Below are positions 51,033 through 61,562 of a stretch of 64,000 bases of DNA, in pieces (the stretch's first letter is position 1; every line of letters begins with the position of its first letter). The DNA comes from Pseudoroseomonas cervicalis. GTDB taxonomy: Bacteria; Pseudomonadota; Alphaproteobacteria; Acetobacterales; Acetobacteraceae. The translations under genes and the position numbers were made by a program. The notes under the pieces are model-generated. The model was not told the origin of the DNA and did no database searches. It worked only from the letters and a program-made list of their open reading frames with translations. Where the stretch lies: contig NZ_JAUTAJ010000004.1 of assembly GCF_030818485.1 (NCBI RefSeq), positions 62,001-126,000 on the forward strand. The letters run 5' to 3'.

Positions 51033-52108
51033 GGCGTGTCCTTCTGCGGGGATGAGGCGGTGCTGCCGCGCGGCACCAGCGTGCCGGGCAGGCGGGTGAG
51101 GCGGGGCGGCGGTGGCGCGCCGTCCAGCACCTGGCCGAGCCAGCGCAGGGCGGCCTGCAGCATCGCCTCCAGCGGCTGGCGCAGCGTCGTCAGGTCGTGC
51201 GAGGGCCAGGCGGACATCGGGATGTCGTCGAAGCCCGCCACCTTCAGATCCTGCGGCACGCGCAGGCCGAGCCGGTGGCGCGCCGCCTCCAGCGCGCCGA
51301 GCGCCAGGATGTCGCTGGCGCAGAACAGCGCGTCCGGCGGCTCCGGCCCGGTCAGCAGGGCCAGCGCCGCGTCGAAGCCGGCCTCATAGGTGAAGGCGCC
51401 GGCCGGCTGCTCGCGCGGCGCGAGGCCGGCCTCGGCGCAGGCGCGGCGGAAGCCGGCGCGGCGCTCCGCCTGGGTGGAGGCCTCGGCCAGGCCGCCGATG
51501 AAGGCGGGGCGGCGCGCGCCCTGCGCCAGCAGATGCGCCGTCAGCGCCGCGGCGCCCGCCTCATTGTCGCAGACGATGCTCTCGGCGCGGACCTCGCCGG
51601 GGAAGCGGTTGAGGTAGAGCAGCGGCGTGCCGGCGGCCTCGCAGGCGGCGGCGGCGTCGCTGCTGAGGGTGGTGGCCAGGATCACCACGCATTCCGGCTG
51701 GTAGGAGAGCAGCAGGCGCAGCGCCGCCGCCTCGGCCCCCGCCGGGCCTTCCGCCACGCCCTCGTGCCCGGTCATCAGCCCCGCCGGGCCTTCGCGCCCG
51801 GTCACCAGCATGGTGTTGCAGCCGGCCTGCTGCAGCGTGGCGCAGAGGCGCGACAGCGCCTCGGGATAGAAGGGGTTGTGCAGGTCGGAGACGACAACAC
51901 CCACGATGCGGGTGCGCCGGGTGATCATGCCGCGCGCCAGCGCATTGGGCTGGTAGCCCAGCGCCGCGGCGCGGGAGAGCACCTGGGCGCGCGTCGTCTC
52001 GGCGATCGCCGCCCCCGCATGGAAGGCGCGGGCGACCGTCGCGACCGACATGCCCAGCTCGCGGGCCAGATCCTTGATGGTGATTCGGGGGGCGGGCCTA
52101 GACGGCAT
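51017..52108 (-). CDS. LacI-family transcriptional regulator (second)
   Basis: 363 residues. HTH ITIKDLARELGMSVATVARAF and hinge YQPNALARGMITRRTRIVGVV, then the sensor domain with VSDLHNPFYPEALSRL, FIGGLAEASTQAERRAGF and GFDDIPMSAWPSHDLTTLRQP. An unusual feature is a ~15-residue insertion in the sensor domain (GLMTGHEGVAEGPAGAEAA). Related to the LacI regulator at 45.3 kb in fold and ending motif. A perfect GAGAACGTTCTC palindrome lies 73 bases upstream, suggesting autoregulation. First gene of a unit with the dehydrogenase (16-base overlap) and GntP. Confidence 0.92.
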   Translation of the reverse strand: MPSRPAPRITIKDLARELGMSVATVARAFHAGAAIAETTRAQVLSRAAALGYQPNALARGMITRRTRIVGVVVSDLHNPFYPEALSRLCATLQQAGCNTMLVTGREGPAGLMTGHEGVAEGPAGAEAAALRLLLSYQPECVVILATTLSSDAAAACEAAGTPLLYLNRFPGEVRAESIVCDNEAGAAALTAHLLAQGARRPAFIGGLAEASTQAERRAGFRRACAEAGLAPREQPAGAFTYEAGFDAALALLTGPEPPDALFCASDILALGALEAARHRLGLRVPQDLKVAGFDDIPMSAWPSHDLTTLRQPLEAMLQAALRWLGQVLDGAPPPPRLTRLPGTLVPRGSTASSPQKDTPCHTH

Positions 52109-52180
52109 CGCTCCCCCCGGCGCGGCGGCGCATGGCGTTCCTCTCCTCCGCCGGGCCTTTGGCGGCCCTGGTCGTTGGCT

Positions 52181-52192
52181 GAGAACGTTCTC
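52181..52192. promoter_or_regulatory. LacI-type operator palindrome
   Basis: GAGAACGTTCTC is a 12-bp perfect palindrome with the central CG and AACGTT core typical of LacI/GalR operators. It lies 73 bases upstream of the second LacI gene, a good position for control of the LacI-dehydrogenase-GntP unit. Confidence 0.7.
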
Positions 52193-52290
52193 GGAAGCCG
52201 CCGCCCTGTCAATCGCGGGGGGCTGACGTGTGCGTGAACGCGCCGCCGGGCGGGACCCGGCGGCGTGTGGCAAACCCTTCGAAAGACGGG

Positions 52291-52317
52291 AAAAAGGCCG
52301 GGGCGCGAGGCCCCGGC
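52291..52317 (-). terminator. Terminator after purN
   Basis: On the minus strand GCCGGGGC/GCCCCGGC form an 8-bp stem with a 5-base loop, followed by CC and TTTTT. It begins 8 bases past the purN stop. Confidence 0.8.
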
Positions 52318-52324
52318 GCGGGCC

Positions 52325-52981
52325 TCAGCCCGGGTTGCGCAGCGCCGTGACGCTGGGCTCGGGCGTGCCGCTCAGCCGCACGCGGCCCTCCACCAGCCGG
52401 GCCTGGCCGGTGGCCACCCAGGCCAGGGCGGCCGGATACAGGAGATGCTCCTGCTGCAGCACGCGGGCGGCGAGGCTGGCCTCGTCATCCCCCGGCAGCA
52501 CCGGCACGGCGGCCTGGGCCAGGATCGGCCCCTCATCCACGCCGGGCGTCACCAGATGCACGGTGCAACCATGCAGCCGCACCCCCGCCGCCAGGGCGCG
52601 GGCATGGGTGTCGAGGCCGGGGAAGGCCGGCAGCAGGGAAGGGTGGATGTTCAGCATCCGCCCTTCCCAGCGCGTGGTGAAGCCTTCCGTCAGCACCCGC
52701 ATGAAGCCGGCCAGCGCGATCAGCTCGACGCCATGCGCGGCCAGCACCTGCTCCATCGCCGCCTCGAACGCCGCGCGGTCGCGGCCGAAGGGGCGGGATT
52801 CCACCACCGCGGTCGGGATGCCGGCGGCGGCCGCGCGGGCGAGGCCGCCCGCATCGGCACGGTTGGACAGCACCAGCACGATCTCCGCCGGGTAGCCAGC
52901 GTCGGCGGCGGCGTCCAGCAGCGCCGCCATGTTGCTGCCCCGCCCCGAGATCAGGATGGCGGTGCGGCGCCGCATGGTCAT
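52325..52981 (-). CDS. purN: Phosphoribosylglycinamide formyltransferase
   Basis: 218 residues. Transfers a formyl group from 10-formyl-THF to GAR in purine synthesis. The opening [17 protein letters not shown] binds the phosphate. Catalytic Asn/His/Asp sit in [22 protein letters not shown], the family signature, and [21 protein letters not shown] 52981 overlaps the purM stop by 4 bases, so purM-purN are translationally coupled, the usual order. A terminator follows. Confidence 0.97.
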   Translation of the reverse strand: MTMRRRTAILISGRGSNMAALLDAAADAGYPAEIVLVLSNRADAGGLARAAAAGIPTAVVESRPFGRDRAAFEAAMEQVLAAHGVELIALAGFMRVLTEGFTTRWEGRMLNIHPSLLPAFPGLDTHARALAAGVRLHGCTVHLVTPGVDEGPILAQAAVPVLPGDDEASLAARVLQQEHLLYPAALAWVATGQARLVEGRVRLSGTPEPSVTALRNPG

Positions 52982-54048
52982 GCGGCGGGCCAACCGGAAG
53001 AAAGGTTCTCCACCTTCACCTCGGCCGCTTCACCCTCGGCGCCGGCCTCGATGCGGCCGATGCGGAACACCGTCTCGCCATGCTGCTGCAGCAGGGCGGT
53101 GGCGGCGTCGGCATCCTCGGCCCGCACCACCACGCACATGCCGATGCCGCAATTGAAGACGCGCAGCATCTCCTCCGGCGTCACATTGCCGGCGCGCGCC
53201 AGCCAGGCGAAGACCGGCGGCAGGGTCCAGGCCTTGGCGTCCAGCACCGCGACGCTGCCCTTGGGCAGCACGCGCGGCAGGTTGCCGGGCAGGCCGCCGC
53301 CGGTGATGTGGGCGGCCGCCTTGACCAGACCCGCGCGGTGCGCCGCCAGCAGCGACTTCACATAGATCCGGGTCGGCGTCAGCAGCGCATGGCCGATGCT
53401 CTGCCCAGGCGCGAAGGGCGCCGGCGTCGCGACGCCCTGATTGGTCGCGGCCAGGATGCGGCGGACCAGCGAGAAGCCGTTGGAATGCACGCCCGAGGAG
53501 GCGAGGCCCAGCACCACATCGCCAGCGCCGACATCCGGGCGCGGCAGCAGCCCGTCGCGCTCGGCGGCGCCGACCGAGAAGCCGGCCAGGTCGTAATCAT
53601 CCTTGGCATACATGCCCGGCATCTCGGCCGTCTCGCCGCCGACGAGGGCGCAGCCAGCCTGGCGGCAGCCCTCGGCGATGCCGGCGATGACGGCGCGCGC
53701 CTGCTCCAGCTGCAGCTTGCCGGTGGCGAAATAGTCCAGGAAGAACAGCGGCTCGGCGCCCTGCACCACCAGGTCGTTCACGCACATGGCAACCAGGTCG
53801 ACGCCCACGGCGTCATGCATGGCAGTATCGATGGCAAGCCGCAGCTTGGTGCCGACGCCATCGGTCGAGGAGACAAGGACGGGGTCGGTGTAGCCGGCCG
53901 CCTTCAGGTCGAACAGCGCGCCGAAGCCGCCCAGGGACCCCATGGTCCCGGACCGGTCGGTCGAGCGCGCCAATGGCTTGATGGCGTCCACGAGGGCGTC
54001 GCCGGTTTCGATATCAACACCGGCGTCCCGGTAGGTCAGACTGGTCAT
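52978..54048 (-). CDS. purM: Phosphoribosylformylglycinamidine cyclo-ligase
   Basis: 356 residues. ATP-dependent ring closure of FGAM to AIR. Family segments: [14 protein letters not shown] near the N-terminus, [35 protein letters not shown] and [19 protein letters not shown] 54048 matches the family start ([15 protein letters not shown]). Divergent from a DUF2066-like gene with only 51 bases between starts, a conserved alphaproteobacterial arrangement. Confidence 0.97.
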   Translation of the reverse strand: MTSLTYRDAGVDIETGDALVDAIKPLARSTDRSGTMGSLGGFGALFDLKAAGYTDPVLVSSTDGVGTKLRLAIDTAMHDAVGVDLVAMCVNDLVVQGAEPLFFLDYFATGKLQLEQARAVIAGIAEGCRQAGCALVGGETAEMPGMYAKDDYDLAGFSVGAAERDGLLPRPDVGAGDVVLGLASSGVHSNGFSLVRRILAATNQGVATPAPFAPGQSIGHALLTPTRIYVKSLLAAHRAGLVKAAAHITGGGLPGNLPRVLPKGSVAVLDAKAWTLPPVFAWLARAGNVTPEEMLRVFNCGIGMCVVVRAEDADAATALLQQHGETVFRIGRIEAGAEGEAAEVKVENLSSGWPAA

Positions 54049-54099
54049 CAGGGGGCCCGATCGGCTATGCGCAAAGGCCCGGAAGGAGAGAGTTTCACT

Positions 54100-54972
54100 A
54101 TGCCGGGCTTCCAAGGGGGCGGAATGCAACATTTTCGGCGGCTGGCCGCAACCATTGTCGTGGCGGGTCTGACCTGCTTGGCCCCGGCGGCCGGCCCGTT
54201 CGGTGCCGCCACCGCCCAGGCGCAGCCCTCCGGCGAGGCCGCCAGCGGCGATGCCTACACGCAGCGCGGCGTGCCGGCCGAGGCGACGGCGGAGAATGCG
54301 GTGATCGCCCGCACCCGCGCCCTCGCCGCCGCGCAGCGCACCGCCTATGACCGCATGGCCGATGCGCTGGGCCTGCCCAAGGGGCTGAGCGATTCGCAGA
54401 TCGACCAGATGGTCAGCAGCATCATCGTCGAGGAGGAGCGCTCCAGCCGCACCGGCTATTCCGGCCGACTGACGGTGAATTTCAACCCGAACCGCGTGGG
54501 CGGCCCCGGCCGCGCCGTGGCGGGGGGCGGCAGCGGCAGCTCGGTACTGTCCGGCGCCGCGCCGGCCACCGGCGATGCCGCGCCGCCGGTGACGCCCTCC
54601 ATCCTCTCCGCCCCGGCCAATGCCTATCTGGAGACCCAGGCGCGCTTCGGCAGCCTGCGGGAATGGCTGGAGCTGCGCCGCCGGCTGCGCGCCAGCCCGG
54701 AGATTGCCTCGGTCGATGTGGTGGCCATCGCGGTGGACGGGGCGCAGCTGCGGCTCGGCCTGCGGCGCGGCCCGGGCGAGGCGGCGCAGGCCCTGCAGGC
54801 CGGCGGCATCGCGCTGCTGCCGCCGGCCGCTGCCCAGCCGGGCACCCCGCCGGGCGGCGGCATCGCGCCCCCGGTGCGCTGGGGCGGCAATGCGCTGCGC
54901 GGCGCGCCGGCGGCGCAGCCGGCCTCGGCCGGTGGCGGCGCCTGGCAAGTCGGCCTTGCCGGGCGCGGCTGA
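54100..54972 (+). CDS. DUF2066-like periplasmic protein
   Basis: 290 residues. Signal peptide (about residues 10-40, [18 protein letters not shown], with cleavage near AQA). Then the conserved [29 protein letters not shown] segment and a mixed domain with [30 protein letters not shown], the wording expected for DUF2066. The C-terminal third is Gly/Ala/Pro-rich. Function unknown. Start ATG 54100 has GGAGAG 9 bases upstream; ATG 54124 is an alternative. The gene opens a unit continuing into the CDP-alcohol transferase, AI-2E and hdaA genes, an order common in the class. Confidence 0.8.
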   Translation: MPGFQGGGMQHFRRLAATIVVAGLTCLAPAAGPFGAATAQAQPSGEAASGDAYTQRGVPAEATAENAVIARTRALAAAQRTAYDRMADALGLPKGLSDSQIDQMVSSIIVEEERSSRTGYSGRLTVNFNPNRVGGPGRAVAGGGSGSSVLSGAAPATGDAAPPVTPSILSAPANAYLETQARFGSLREWLELRRRLRASPEIASVDVVAIAVDGAQLRLGLRRGPGEAAQALQAGGIALLPPAAAQPGTPPGGGIAPPVRWGGNALRGAPAAQPASAGGGAWQVGLAGRG

Positions 54973-55009
54973 CCCGCCGCCCCCGGGCGAGGGCCGGCCG
55001 CCCGGCGGC

Positions 55010-55555
55010 GTGACCGCCGGTGCCCTGACCCTGCCGAACCTGATCACGCTGGCACGGCTCTGCGCCGTGCCGGCGACGCTGTGGCTGATCCTGCATGGGC
55101 GGCTCGACATCGCCTTCTTCGTCTTCGCCGGCGCCGGCATCTCCGACGCGCTGGATGGCTGGCTGGCGCGCCGCCAAGGCAGCCAGTCGCGCCTCGGCGC
55201 GCTGCTCGACCCGGTGGCGGACAAGGCGCTGCTGGTCTGCACCTATATCGGCCTGGCCTGGGCCGGGGTGCTGCCGGACTGGCTGGCGCTGCTGGTGGTG
55301 TTCCGCGACGTGCTGATCATGGGCGGCGTGGCGCTGCTGGCGCTGCTGGGCGCGGCCCCGCGCATCCAGCCCCTGCGCATTTCCAAGGCCAACACCGTGG
55401 CGCAGATCCTGCTGGCCTCGCTGGCGCTGCTGCTGGCAGGGTTCCGGATCAATGCCCCGCTGCTGCTGGAAGGCCTGATCCTGCTCGCCACCGCCACCAC
55501 CATCGCTTCCGGCCTCGCCTATCTCCTGCCGCGCCTGGCGGGGGAGGGGCGATGA
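55010..55555 (+). CDS. CDP-alcohol phosphatidyltransferase family protein
   Basis: 181 residues with about five membrane helices. The catalytic motif D-x2-D-G-x2-A-R-x8-G-x3-D-x3-D is complete in [28 protein letters not shown]. The opening [20 protein letters not shown] is typical of PgsA-like enzymes, which make phosphatidylglycerol phosphate from CDP-diacylglycerol. A second PgsA may exist elsewhere, so the acceptor alcohol is left open. The start is probably GTG 55010. Its stop overlaps the ATG of the AI-2E gene. Confidence 0.88.
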   Translation: MTAGALTLPNLITLARLCAVPATLWLILHGRLDIAFFVFAGAGISDALDGWLARRQGSQSRLGALLDPVADKALLVCTYIGLAWAGVLPDWLALLVVFRDVLIMGGVALLALLGAAPRIQPLRISKANTVAQILLASLALLLAGFRINAPLLLEGLILLATATTIASGLAYLLPRLAGEGR

Positions 55556-56769
55556 ACCGCCTGACCCCGCCCGCCCCGCTGGCGGAGCCGGCCGCCGAGA
55601 CCGCCCCCGGCCAGGCCCTGCCGCCCGGCCCGCCGCCGCGCGCGGCGCGGCTGCCGCATGGCGTGGTGCCGGCCACCGGGCCCGGGCCGCGCACCGCCAC
55701 GCGCAACCAGCGCCTGGCGCTGGTGCTCGGCCTGCTCGGCGCCGCGCTGTTCCTGCTCTGGCTGTTCTCGGCCATCCTGACGCCCTTCGTGCTGGCCGCC
55801 TGCATCGCCTATTTCCTTGACCCGCTGGCGACGCGGCTCTCCCGCCTCGGCGTGCCGCGCGGCCTCGCCGCGCTGGTGCTGGTCACCGGGCTGATGGCGC
55901 TGGCGCTGCTCGCCCTGTTGCTGCTCTACCCGCTGATCATCGCCCAGGTCGGCACGCTGCTGGCGCGGCTGCCGAGCTATGCCGCCGGCATCGCCAGCGC
56001 GCTGCAGGAGGCGGTGACGGCGCTGGAGGAGCGCTTCGGGCCGGAGGTGTTCGATACCCGGCTGCGCGACCTGGCGGTCAGCCAGATCGGCGCCATCCTT
56101 TCCTTCCTCGGCACCGCGGCGACGCGGCTGATCGGCGGCGGCTATGCGCTGTTCTCGGTCTTCACCCTGGTGGTGGTGACGCCGGTGGTGGCCTTCTACC
56201 TGCTGCGCGACTGGACCCGCATCATGCTGCGGCTGGAGAGCTGGCTGCCGCGCCGCTCCGCCGCCGTGCTGCGCCAGCTGGCGCGCGACACCGACCGGGT
56301 GCTCAGCGCCTGGCTGCGCGGCCAGCTGCTCTGCTGCGCGCTGCTCGCCGCCTATTATGCCGTGGGGCTGTCGGCGGTCGGGCTGGAGCTCGGGCTGATG
56401 GTGGGCCTCGCCTCCGGCCTGCTCTCCTTCATCCCCTATGTCGGCTCGGCCACCGGGCTCGCCACCGCCCTGCTGCTGGCCATCGGCCAGTTCGGCACCT
56501 GGGACGGGGTCGGGCTGGTCGCCGCCGTCTACATCGCCGGCCAGACCATCGAGGGCTACATCATCTACCCCCGGCTGCTGGGCGACCGGGTGGAGCTGCA
56601 CGCGGTCTGGGTGATCTTCGCGCTGTTCGCCGGCGGCGTGGCCTTCGGCTTCCTCGGCGTGCTGCTGGCGGTGCCGATGGCGGCGGCGCTCGGCGTGCTG
56701 GCGCGCTACTGGCTGCGGCGCTATCTGGAAAGCCCGCTCTATCTGGACCCGCCGCGGACCGGATTGTGA
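55552..56769 (+). CDS. AI-2E / PerM family membrane protein
   Basis: 405 residues. A Pro/Ala-rich 50-residue N-terminus precedes seven to eight membrane helices. The family core is visible in ILTPFVLAACIAYFLDPLATRLSRLGVPRG, FIPYVGSATGLATALLLA, and GQTIEGYIIYPRLLGDRVELHAVWVIFALFAGG. Members are putative exporters or Na+/H+ antiporters; transport of AI-2 itself is doubtful for most. 4-base overlap with the upstream gene; hdaA follows after 90 bases. Confidence 0.93.
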   Translation: MNRLTPPAPLAEPAAETAPGQALPPGPPPRAARLPHGVVPATGPGPRTATRNQRLALVLGLLGAALFLLWLFSAILTPFVLAACIAYFLDPLATRLSRLGVPRGLAALVLVTGLMALALLALLLLYPLIIAQVGTLLARLPSYAAGIASALQEAVTALEERFGPEVFDTRLRDLAVSQIGAILSFLGTAATRLIGGGYALFSVFTLVVVTPVVAFYLLRDWTRIMLRLESWLPRRSAAVLRQLARDTDRVLSAWLRGQLLCCALLAAYYAVGLSAVGLELGLMVGLASGLLSFIPYVGSATGLATALLLAIGQFGTWDGVGLVAAVYIAGQTIEGYIIYPRLLGDRVELHAVWVIFALFAGGVAFGFLGVLLAVPMAAALGVLARYWLRRYLESPLYLDPPRTGL

Positions 56770-56859
56770 GCCGGGTTCAGCCAGGGAGAGGGTAGCGGTG
56801 GCGAGGTGGCCTTGCAGCTTCGGGCGCGGCCTGGCGGCGGGCCAGGGCAGGGGTGGCGC

Positions 56860-57594
56860 ATGAGCGCCACCGCCGTGCCGCTGCGCCAGCTGGCCCTGCC
56901 GCTCGATCTGCCGCCGCTCTACCAGGGCGAGCTGCTGGCCGACCCCTCCAATGCCGAGGCGCGCGCCTGGGTCGGTCGGGTGGAGAACTGGCCGGTCGGA
57001 AGGCTGGCGCTGTTCGGCCCGGAAGGGGTGGGCAAGTCGCATCTGCTGCGCCAGGTGGCGGCGCGGCAGGGCTGGCGCGTGCTGGACGGCACCGCGCTGC
57101 GCGGCGTGCCGGAGCCCGCCCCCAGCGTGCTGGACGATGCCGATTGCGTGGCCGAGGAGGCGGCGCTGTTCCACCTGATCAATGCCTGCGCCGCGCAGCG
57201 CCTGCCGCTGCTGCTGGCCGGCCGCCAGCCGCCCTCGCGCTGGCCCGTGGCGCTGCCGGACCTCGCCAGCCGGCTGCGGGCGACGGCCGCCGTCGGCATC
57301 GCCGAGCCCTCCGACCGGCTGCTGGCGACCCTGCTGGCGCGGCAATTCGCCGAGCGGCAGCTGCGCGTGCCGGAGGCGGTGCAGGATTGGCTGCTGGCCC
57401 GGCTGCCGCGCGAGGCCGGCGCCATCGCCGCCGCCGCCGCCCGGCTGGACCGCGCGGCGCTGGCCGCCGGCGGCGCCGTCACACGGGCGCTGGCGCGGGC
57501 CGCGCTGGCGGATTTCCCGGGTTTCGAGCCGCTTGATGACGTTTCCATGGAAGCTGCCGCGGCCGCCTCCCTTTCCACCCCCGCCTTGCTGTAG
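56860..57594 (+). CDS. hdaA: DnaA-inactivator HdaA
   Basis: 244 residues. The N-terminal QLALPL (residues 10-15) is a beta-clamp-binding motif. The AAA+ core has Walker A GPEGVGKS (53-60), a Walker B-like VLDDADCV, and a sensor region [22 protein letters not shown], but no DNA-binding domain IV. That is the Hda layout: clamp-bound Hda stimulates ATP hydrolysis by DnaA after replication starts. ATG 56860 is used because the clamp motif sits near the N-terminus in homologues. Adjacent to ppk1 as in other alphaproteobacteria. Confidence 0.92.
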   Translation: MSATAVPLRQLALPLDLPPLYQGELLADPSNAEARAWVGRVENWPVGRLALFGPEGVGKSHLLRQVAARQGWRVLDGTALRGVPEPAPSVLDDADCVAEEAALFHLINACAAQRLPLLLAGRQPPSRWPVALPDLASRLRATAAVGIAEPSDRLLATLLARQFAERQLRVPEAVQDWLLARLPREAGAIAAAAARLDRAALAAGGAVTRALARAALADFPGFEPLDDVSMEAAAAASLSTPALL

Positions 57595-57604
57595 GGTGGG
57601 GGGC

Positions 57605-59881
57605 ATGGACGCCCCCGAGAGCCCCGTCGGCGCCGCCGCCGAAGCCGAAACCCCCGCCCGCCTGGCGGAGAATGCGACGCTGCCCCATGGCCACGGCCAT
57701 GTGCATGGCCATGCCCATGCCATCGGGGCCGATTCGCCGGAGCGCTTCATCAACCGCGAGCTGTCCTGGCTGGACTTCAACGCCCGCGTGCTGGAGGAGG
57801 CGGCGAATCCGAACCACCCGCTGCTGGAGCGGCTGCGCTTCGTCGCCATCTCGGCCTCCAACCTGGACGAGTTCTATTCGGTGCGCGTCGCGGGCCTGGT
57901 CGGGCAGGAGCGGGCGGGCATCGCCCCCTCCTCGCCGGACGGGCTGACGCCCGGGCAGCAGCTCTCGGCGATCCATGCCCGCGCCGCGGCGCTGATCGAG
58001 GAGCAGCAGGATGCCTGGCGCCGGCTGCGCCGCCTGCTGGCCGAGGGCGGCATCAGCGTCTGCGCCATCGAGGCGCTGTCGGAGGCCGACCGCGCCTGGC
58101 TGGAGAACTATTTCCTCGAGCGCATCTTCCCGGTGCTGACGCCGCTGGCGGTGGACCCGGCGCATCCCTTCCCCTTCATCAGCAACCTGGCGCTCTGCAT
58201 GGTGCTGAAGCTGGTGCGCGAGGAGGATGGCGGCACGATGCGCGCCCTGCTGCCGCTGCCCAGCCAGATCGAGCGCTTCATCCGCCTGCCGCCGGCCGAG
58301 GACGCGCCGCAGATCACCCCCGGCACCGGCCCGATCCGCTTCGTGCTGCTGGAGGACCTGATCACCCTCTGCCTGCCGCGGCTCTTCCCCGGCTACATCA
58401 ATGCCGAGCAGGGGCTGTTCCGGCTGATCCGCGACACCGATGTGGAGTTCGAGGAGGAGGCGGAGGATCTGGTGCGCTCCTATGAGAGCGCGCTGAAGCG
58501 CCGCCGCCGCGGCCGCGCCATCCAGCTCACCGTCGATGCGCGCATGGCCGCCGACCTGGTCGATTTCGTGGTCGAGGAGCTGGACGCGCCGCGCGCCGAG
58601 ATCTTCGTCGTCGACGGTTTCCTCGGCATGGCCGACCTGAAGCAGCTGCTGGTCGATGACCGGCCCGACCTGCTGTTCACCCCCTACACGCCGCGCTTCC
58701 CGGAGCGCATCCTGGATTTCGGCGGCGATTGCTTCGCCGCCATCCGCGCCAAGGACATCGTCGTCCACCACCCCTATGAGAGCTTCGACGTGGTGGTGCA
58801 GTTCCTGCGCCAGGCGGCGCGCGACCCGAATGTCGTCGCCATCAAGCAGACGCTCTACCGCACCAGCCGCGACAGCCCGATCGCCCGCGCTCTGATCGAG
58901 GCCGCCGAGCTCGGCAAATCGGTCACCGCCATGGTGGAGCTGAAGGCCCGCTTCGACGAGGAGCGCAACATCGCGCTCGCCCGCGAGCTGGAGGCCGCCG
59001 GCGTGCAGGTGGTCTATGGCTTCGTCGACCTGAAGACCCATGCCAAGGTCTCGCTGGTGGTGCGGCGCGAGAGCGGGTCCCTGCGCTCCTACGCGCATTT
59101 CGGCACCGGCAACTACCACCCGATTACCGCGCGCATCTACACCGACCTCAGCTTCTTCACCGCCGACCCGGCGCTGACGCGCGACGCGCAGAAGCTGTTC
59201 AACTACATGACCGGCTATGCCCGGCCGGAGACGATGGAGCGGCTGGCCTTCTCGCCGCTGACCATCCGCCCGGCGATCCTCGGCCTGATCGAGCAGGAGA
59301 TCGGCTTCGCCGCCGAGGGCAAGCCCGCCGGCATCTGGCTGAAGATGAACTCGCTGGTCGACCAGCAGCTGATCGACGCGCTGTACCGGGCCAGCCAGGC
59401 CGGGGTGAAGGTGCATTGCGTGGTGCGCGGCATCTGCTGCCTGCGCCCCGGCGTGCCGGGGCTGTCCGAGAATATCCGGGTGAAATCGATCGTCGGCCGG
59501 TTCCTGGAGCATTCGCGCGTGCTGGTCTTCGGCAATGGCCACCGCCTGCCCTCGCGCCGCGCGCGGGTCTATATCAGCAGCGCCGACTGGATGGCGCGCA
59601 ACATGGACTGGCGCGTCGAGACCATGGTGCCGGTGGAGAACCCCACCGTGCATGCGCAGATCCTCGACCAGATCATGGCGGTGAACCTGAAGGACACGGC
59701 GCAATCCTGGCAGCTGCACGCCGATGGCGGCTGGCGGCGGCTGAGCCCGGGGGCGCAACCGGTGTCCGCCCATGAGTATTTCATGACCAACCCGTCCCTC
59801 TCCGGCCGCGGCAGCGCGCTGCAGAGGGCCCCGGGCCGCGTCGCGGTGCGGCGTCGTCAGGATCGCGTCACCCAGGATTGA
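57605..59881 (+). CDS. ppk1: Polyphosphate kinase 1
   Basis: 758 residues. Reversibly builds polyphosphate from ATP. Domains: N domain opening [20 protein letters not shown], head domain with [15 protein letters not shown], and two PLD-like C domains holding KQTLYRTS, the autophosphorylated His in [18 protein letters not shown] and [17 protein letters not shown]. Unusual feature: a 40-residue N-terminal extension containing six alternating His at 28-38 ([11 protein letters not shown]), a likely metal-binding run not part of the standard enzyme. ATG 57605 lies 11 bases after the hdaA stop. Confidence 0.96.
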   Translation: MDAPESPVGAAAEAETPARLAENATLPHGHGHVHGHAHAIGADSPERFINRELSWLDFNARVLEEAANPNHPLLERLRFVAISASNLDEFYSVRVAGLVGQERAGIAPSSPDGLTPGQQLSAIHARAAALIEEQQDAWRRLRRLLAEGGISVCAIEALSEADRAWLENYFLERIFPVLTPLAVDPAHPFPFISNLALCMVLKLVREEDGGTMRALLPLPSQIERFIRLPPAEDAPQITPGTGPIRFVLLEDLITLCLPRLFPGYINAEQGLFRLIRDTDVEFEEEAEDLVRSYESALKRRRRGRAIQLTVDARMAADLVDFVVEELDAPRAEIFVVDGFLGMADLKQLLVDDRPDLLFTPYTPRFPERILDFGGDCFAAIRAKDIVVHHPYESFDVVVQFLRQAARDPNVVAIKQTLYRTSRDSPIARALIEAAELGKSVTAMVELKARFDEERNIALARELEAAGVQVVYGFVDLKTHAKVSLVVRRESGSLRSYAHFGTGNYHPITARIYTDLSFFTADPALTRDAQKLFNYMTGYARPETMERLAFSPLTIRPAILGLIEQEIGFAAEGKPAGIWLKMNSLVDQQLIDALYRASQAGVKVHCVVRGICCLRPGVPGLSENIRVKSIVGRFLEHSRVLVFGNGHRLPSRRARVYISSADWMARNMDWRVETMVPVENPTVHAQILDQIMAVNLKDTAQSWQLHADGGWRRLSPGAQPVSAHEYFMTNPSLSGRGSALQRAPGRVAVRRRQDRVTQD

Positions 59882-60043
59882 TCCCGCGCCGCGCCGGCCA
59901 CAGGGCCGCCGCGGCGGGCGGACAGGGCGGTGGCGGCGGCGCGGAAAGCGCGGCGTGGCGGCAGATTCCGCCCCCGCGGCCCTTTTCCGCCCGGCGCCAT
60001 CCATGCCATTGGCGGGGCGGACGCAGCGTGAGGATCTTTGCCC

Positions 60044-61558
60044 TTGGACCAGGCCGCCAGCCTTCCCGGATATGAGCTCGCCCATCCGCAGCGATCGGGC
60101 ATTGTCGACCTTGGCTCCAATTCGGTGCGGCTGGTGATCTTCGAGGGGCGCGGCCGCAACCCGCTGGCGATCTTCAACGAGAAGGCGGTGCTGGGTCTCG
60201 GCCGCGGGCTGCAGACCACGGGGCGGCTGAACGAGGAGGCGGTGCCGCAGGCGCTGACCGTGCTCGAGCGCTACCACGCCGTGGCGCGCGCCATGGGCGC
60301 CGACCCGCTGGAGGTGCTGGCCACCGCCGCGGTGCGCGACGCCGAGAACGGCCCGGCCTTCGCCGAGGCGCTGTCCACCCGCATGCCCGGCGTGCCGATC
60401 CGCATCCTGGACGGGGAGGAGGAGGCCGCCTTCTCCGCCGATGGGGTGCTGCTGGGCTTCCCGGAGGCCGATGGCATCCTGGGCGATCTCGGCGGCGGCT
60501 CGCTGGAGCTGGTCGAGCTGATCCAGGGCCGCGCCGCCGCCAGCGCCTCCCTGCCGCTGGGCGCCATCCGGCTGGCCGACCGCGCCGGCGGCGATATCGG
60601 CCGCGCCCGCGGCATCGCCGAGAGCGAGATGGCGAAGCTGCCCTGGCTCGGCCATGGCAAGGAGCGCGACCTGTATCTGGTGGGCGGCGCCTGGCGCGCG
60701 CTGGCCAAGATCCATATCGCGCAGACCGCCTATCCGCTCTCCATCGTGCATCACTATGTGCTGCGGCGGGACGAGGCGCGCGATCTCTGCGGCGTGGTGA
60801 TGGCGGCGACCCGGCGCACGCTGGAGCGGCTGCCCGGCGCGCCGTCCAAGCGCCTGCAGGATCTGCCCTTCGCCGCCGCCGTGCTGCGCCGGCTGCTGCG
60901 CGCGACCGGCGCGCGGCGCGTGGTGTTCAGCGCCAACGGGCTGCGCGAGGGCTGGTATGCCCGCCAGCTGCCGCCCGAGACGCGGCGGGAGGATCCGCTG
61001 CTGGCCGCCGGGCGCGAGATGGCCTCGCGCTATGGCCGCGACACCGCCCTGCCGGCGGCGCTCTCCACCTGGACCGCGCCGCTCTTCACAGGCGAGACGC
61101 GGCCGCAGGGCGCGCTGCGCCAGGCGGCCTGCTGGCTGTCGGATATCGGCAGCCACGACCATCCCGATTACCGCGCCGAGCAATCCTTCCTGCGGGTGCT
61201 GCGCCAGCCCGGCATCGGCCTCGACCATCATGAGCGCGCCTTCCTCGCTCTCGCCGTGGCGCTGCGCTACGAGCCGGAGCTGGACGCGCCCTGGCTGGCC
61301 AGCGCGCGGGTGCTGCTGGACGGCGCCGCCCTGCGCCGGGCCGAGGTGCTGGGGGCGGCGCTGCGCCTGGCCTATACCCTCTCGGGCGGCACGCCGGACC
61401 TGCTGGCCAGCACCACCCTGGCGGCCGAGGAAGGCCGTCTGGTGCTGCGCCTGGTCGAGGGCGGCGGCGTCTTCGCCGGCGATTCGGTGCAGCGCCGGGT
61501 GGAGGCGCTGGCGGCGACGCTCGGCCTGCAGGCGGTGGTGGAGATCGCCGCCGGCTGA
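60044..61558 (+). CDS. ppx: Exopolyphosphatase / guanosine pentaphosphatase (Ppx/GppA)
   Basis: 504 residues. Actin-like ATPase fold: phosphate-1 loop IVDLGSNSVRLVIFE, the connecting loop VLATAAVRDAENG, catalytic Glu region DGEEEAAFSADGVLLG, and phosphate-2 loop LGDLGGGSLELVEL. An HD-like C-terminal domain with SHDHPDYRAEQSF follows, as in long Ppx proteins. It degrades the polyphosphate made by the adjacent ppk1. No ATG is suitable; TTG 60044 (9-10 bases after GTGAGGA) is taken, with TTG 60038 possible. The 162 bases after ppk1 show nothing else. Confidence 0.94.
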   Translation: MDQAASLPGYELAHPQRSGIVDLGSNSVRLVIFEGRGRNPLAIFNEKAVLGLGRGLQTTGRLNEEAVPQALTVLERYHAVARAMGADPLEVLATAAVRDAENGPAFAEALSTRMPGVPIRILDGEEEAAFSADGVLLGFPEADGILGDLGGGSLELVELIQGRAAASASLPLGAIRLADRAGGDIGRARGIAESEMAKLPWLGHGKERDLYLVGGAWRALAKIHIAQTAYPLSIVHHYVLRRDEARDLCGVVMAATRRTLERLPGAPSKRLQDLPFAAAVLRRLLRATGARRVVFSANGLREGWYARQLPPETRREDPLLAAGREMASRYGRDTALPAALSTWTAPLFTGETRPQGALRQAACWLSDIGSHDHPDYRAEQSFLRVLRQPGIGLDHHERAFLALAVALRYEPELDAPWLASARVLLDGAALRRAEVLGAALRLAYTLSGGTPDLLASTTLAAEEGRLVLRLVEGGGVFAGDSVQRRVEALAATLGLQAVVEIAAG

Positions 61559-61562
61559 GGCC

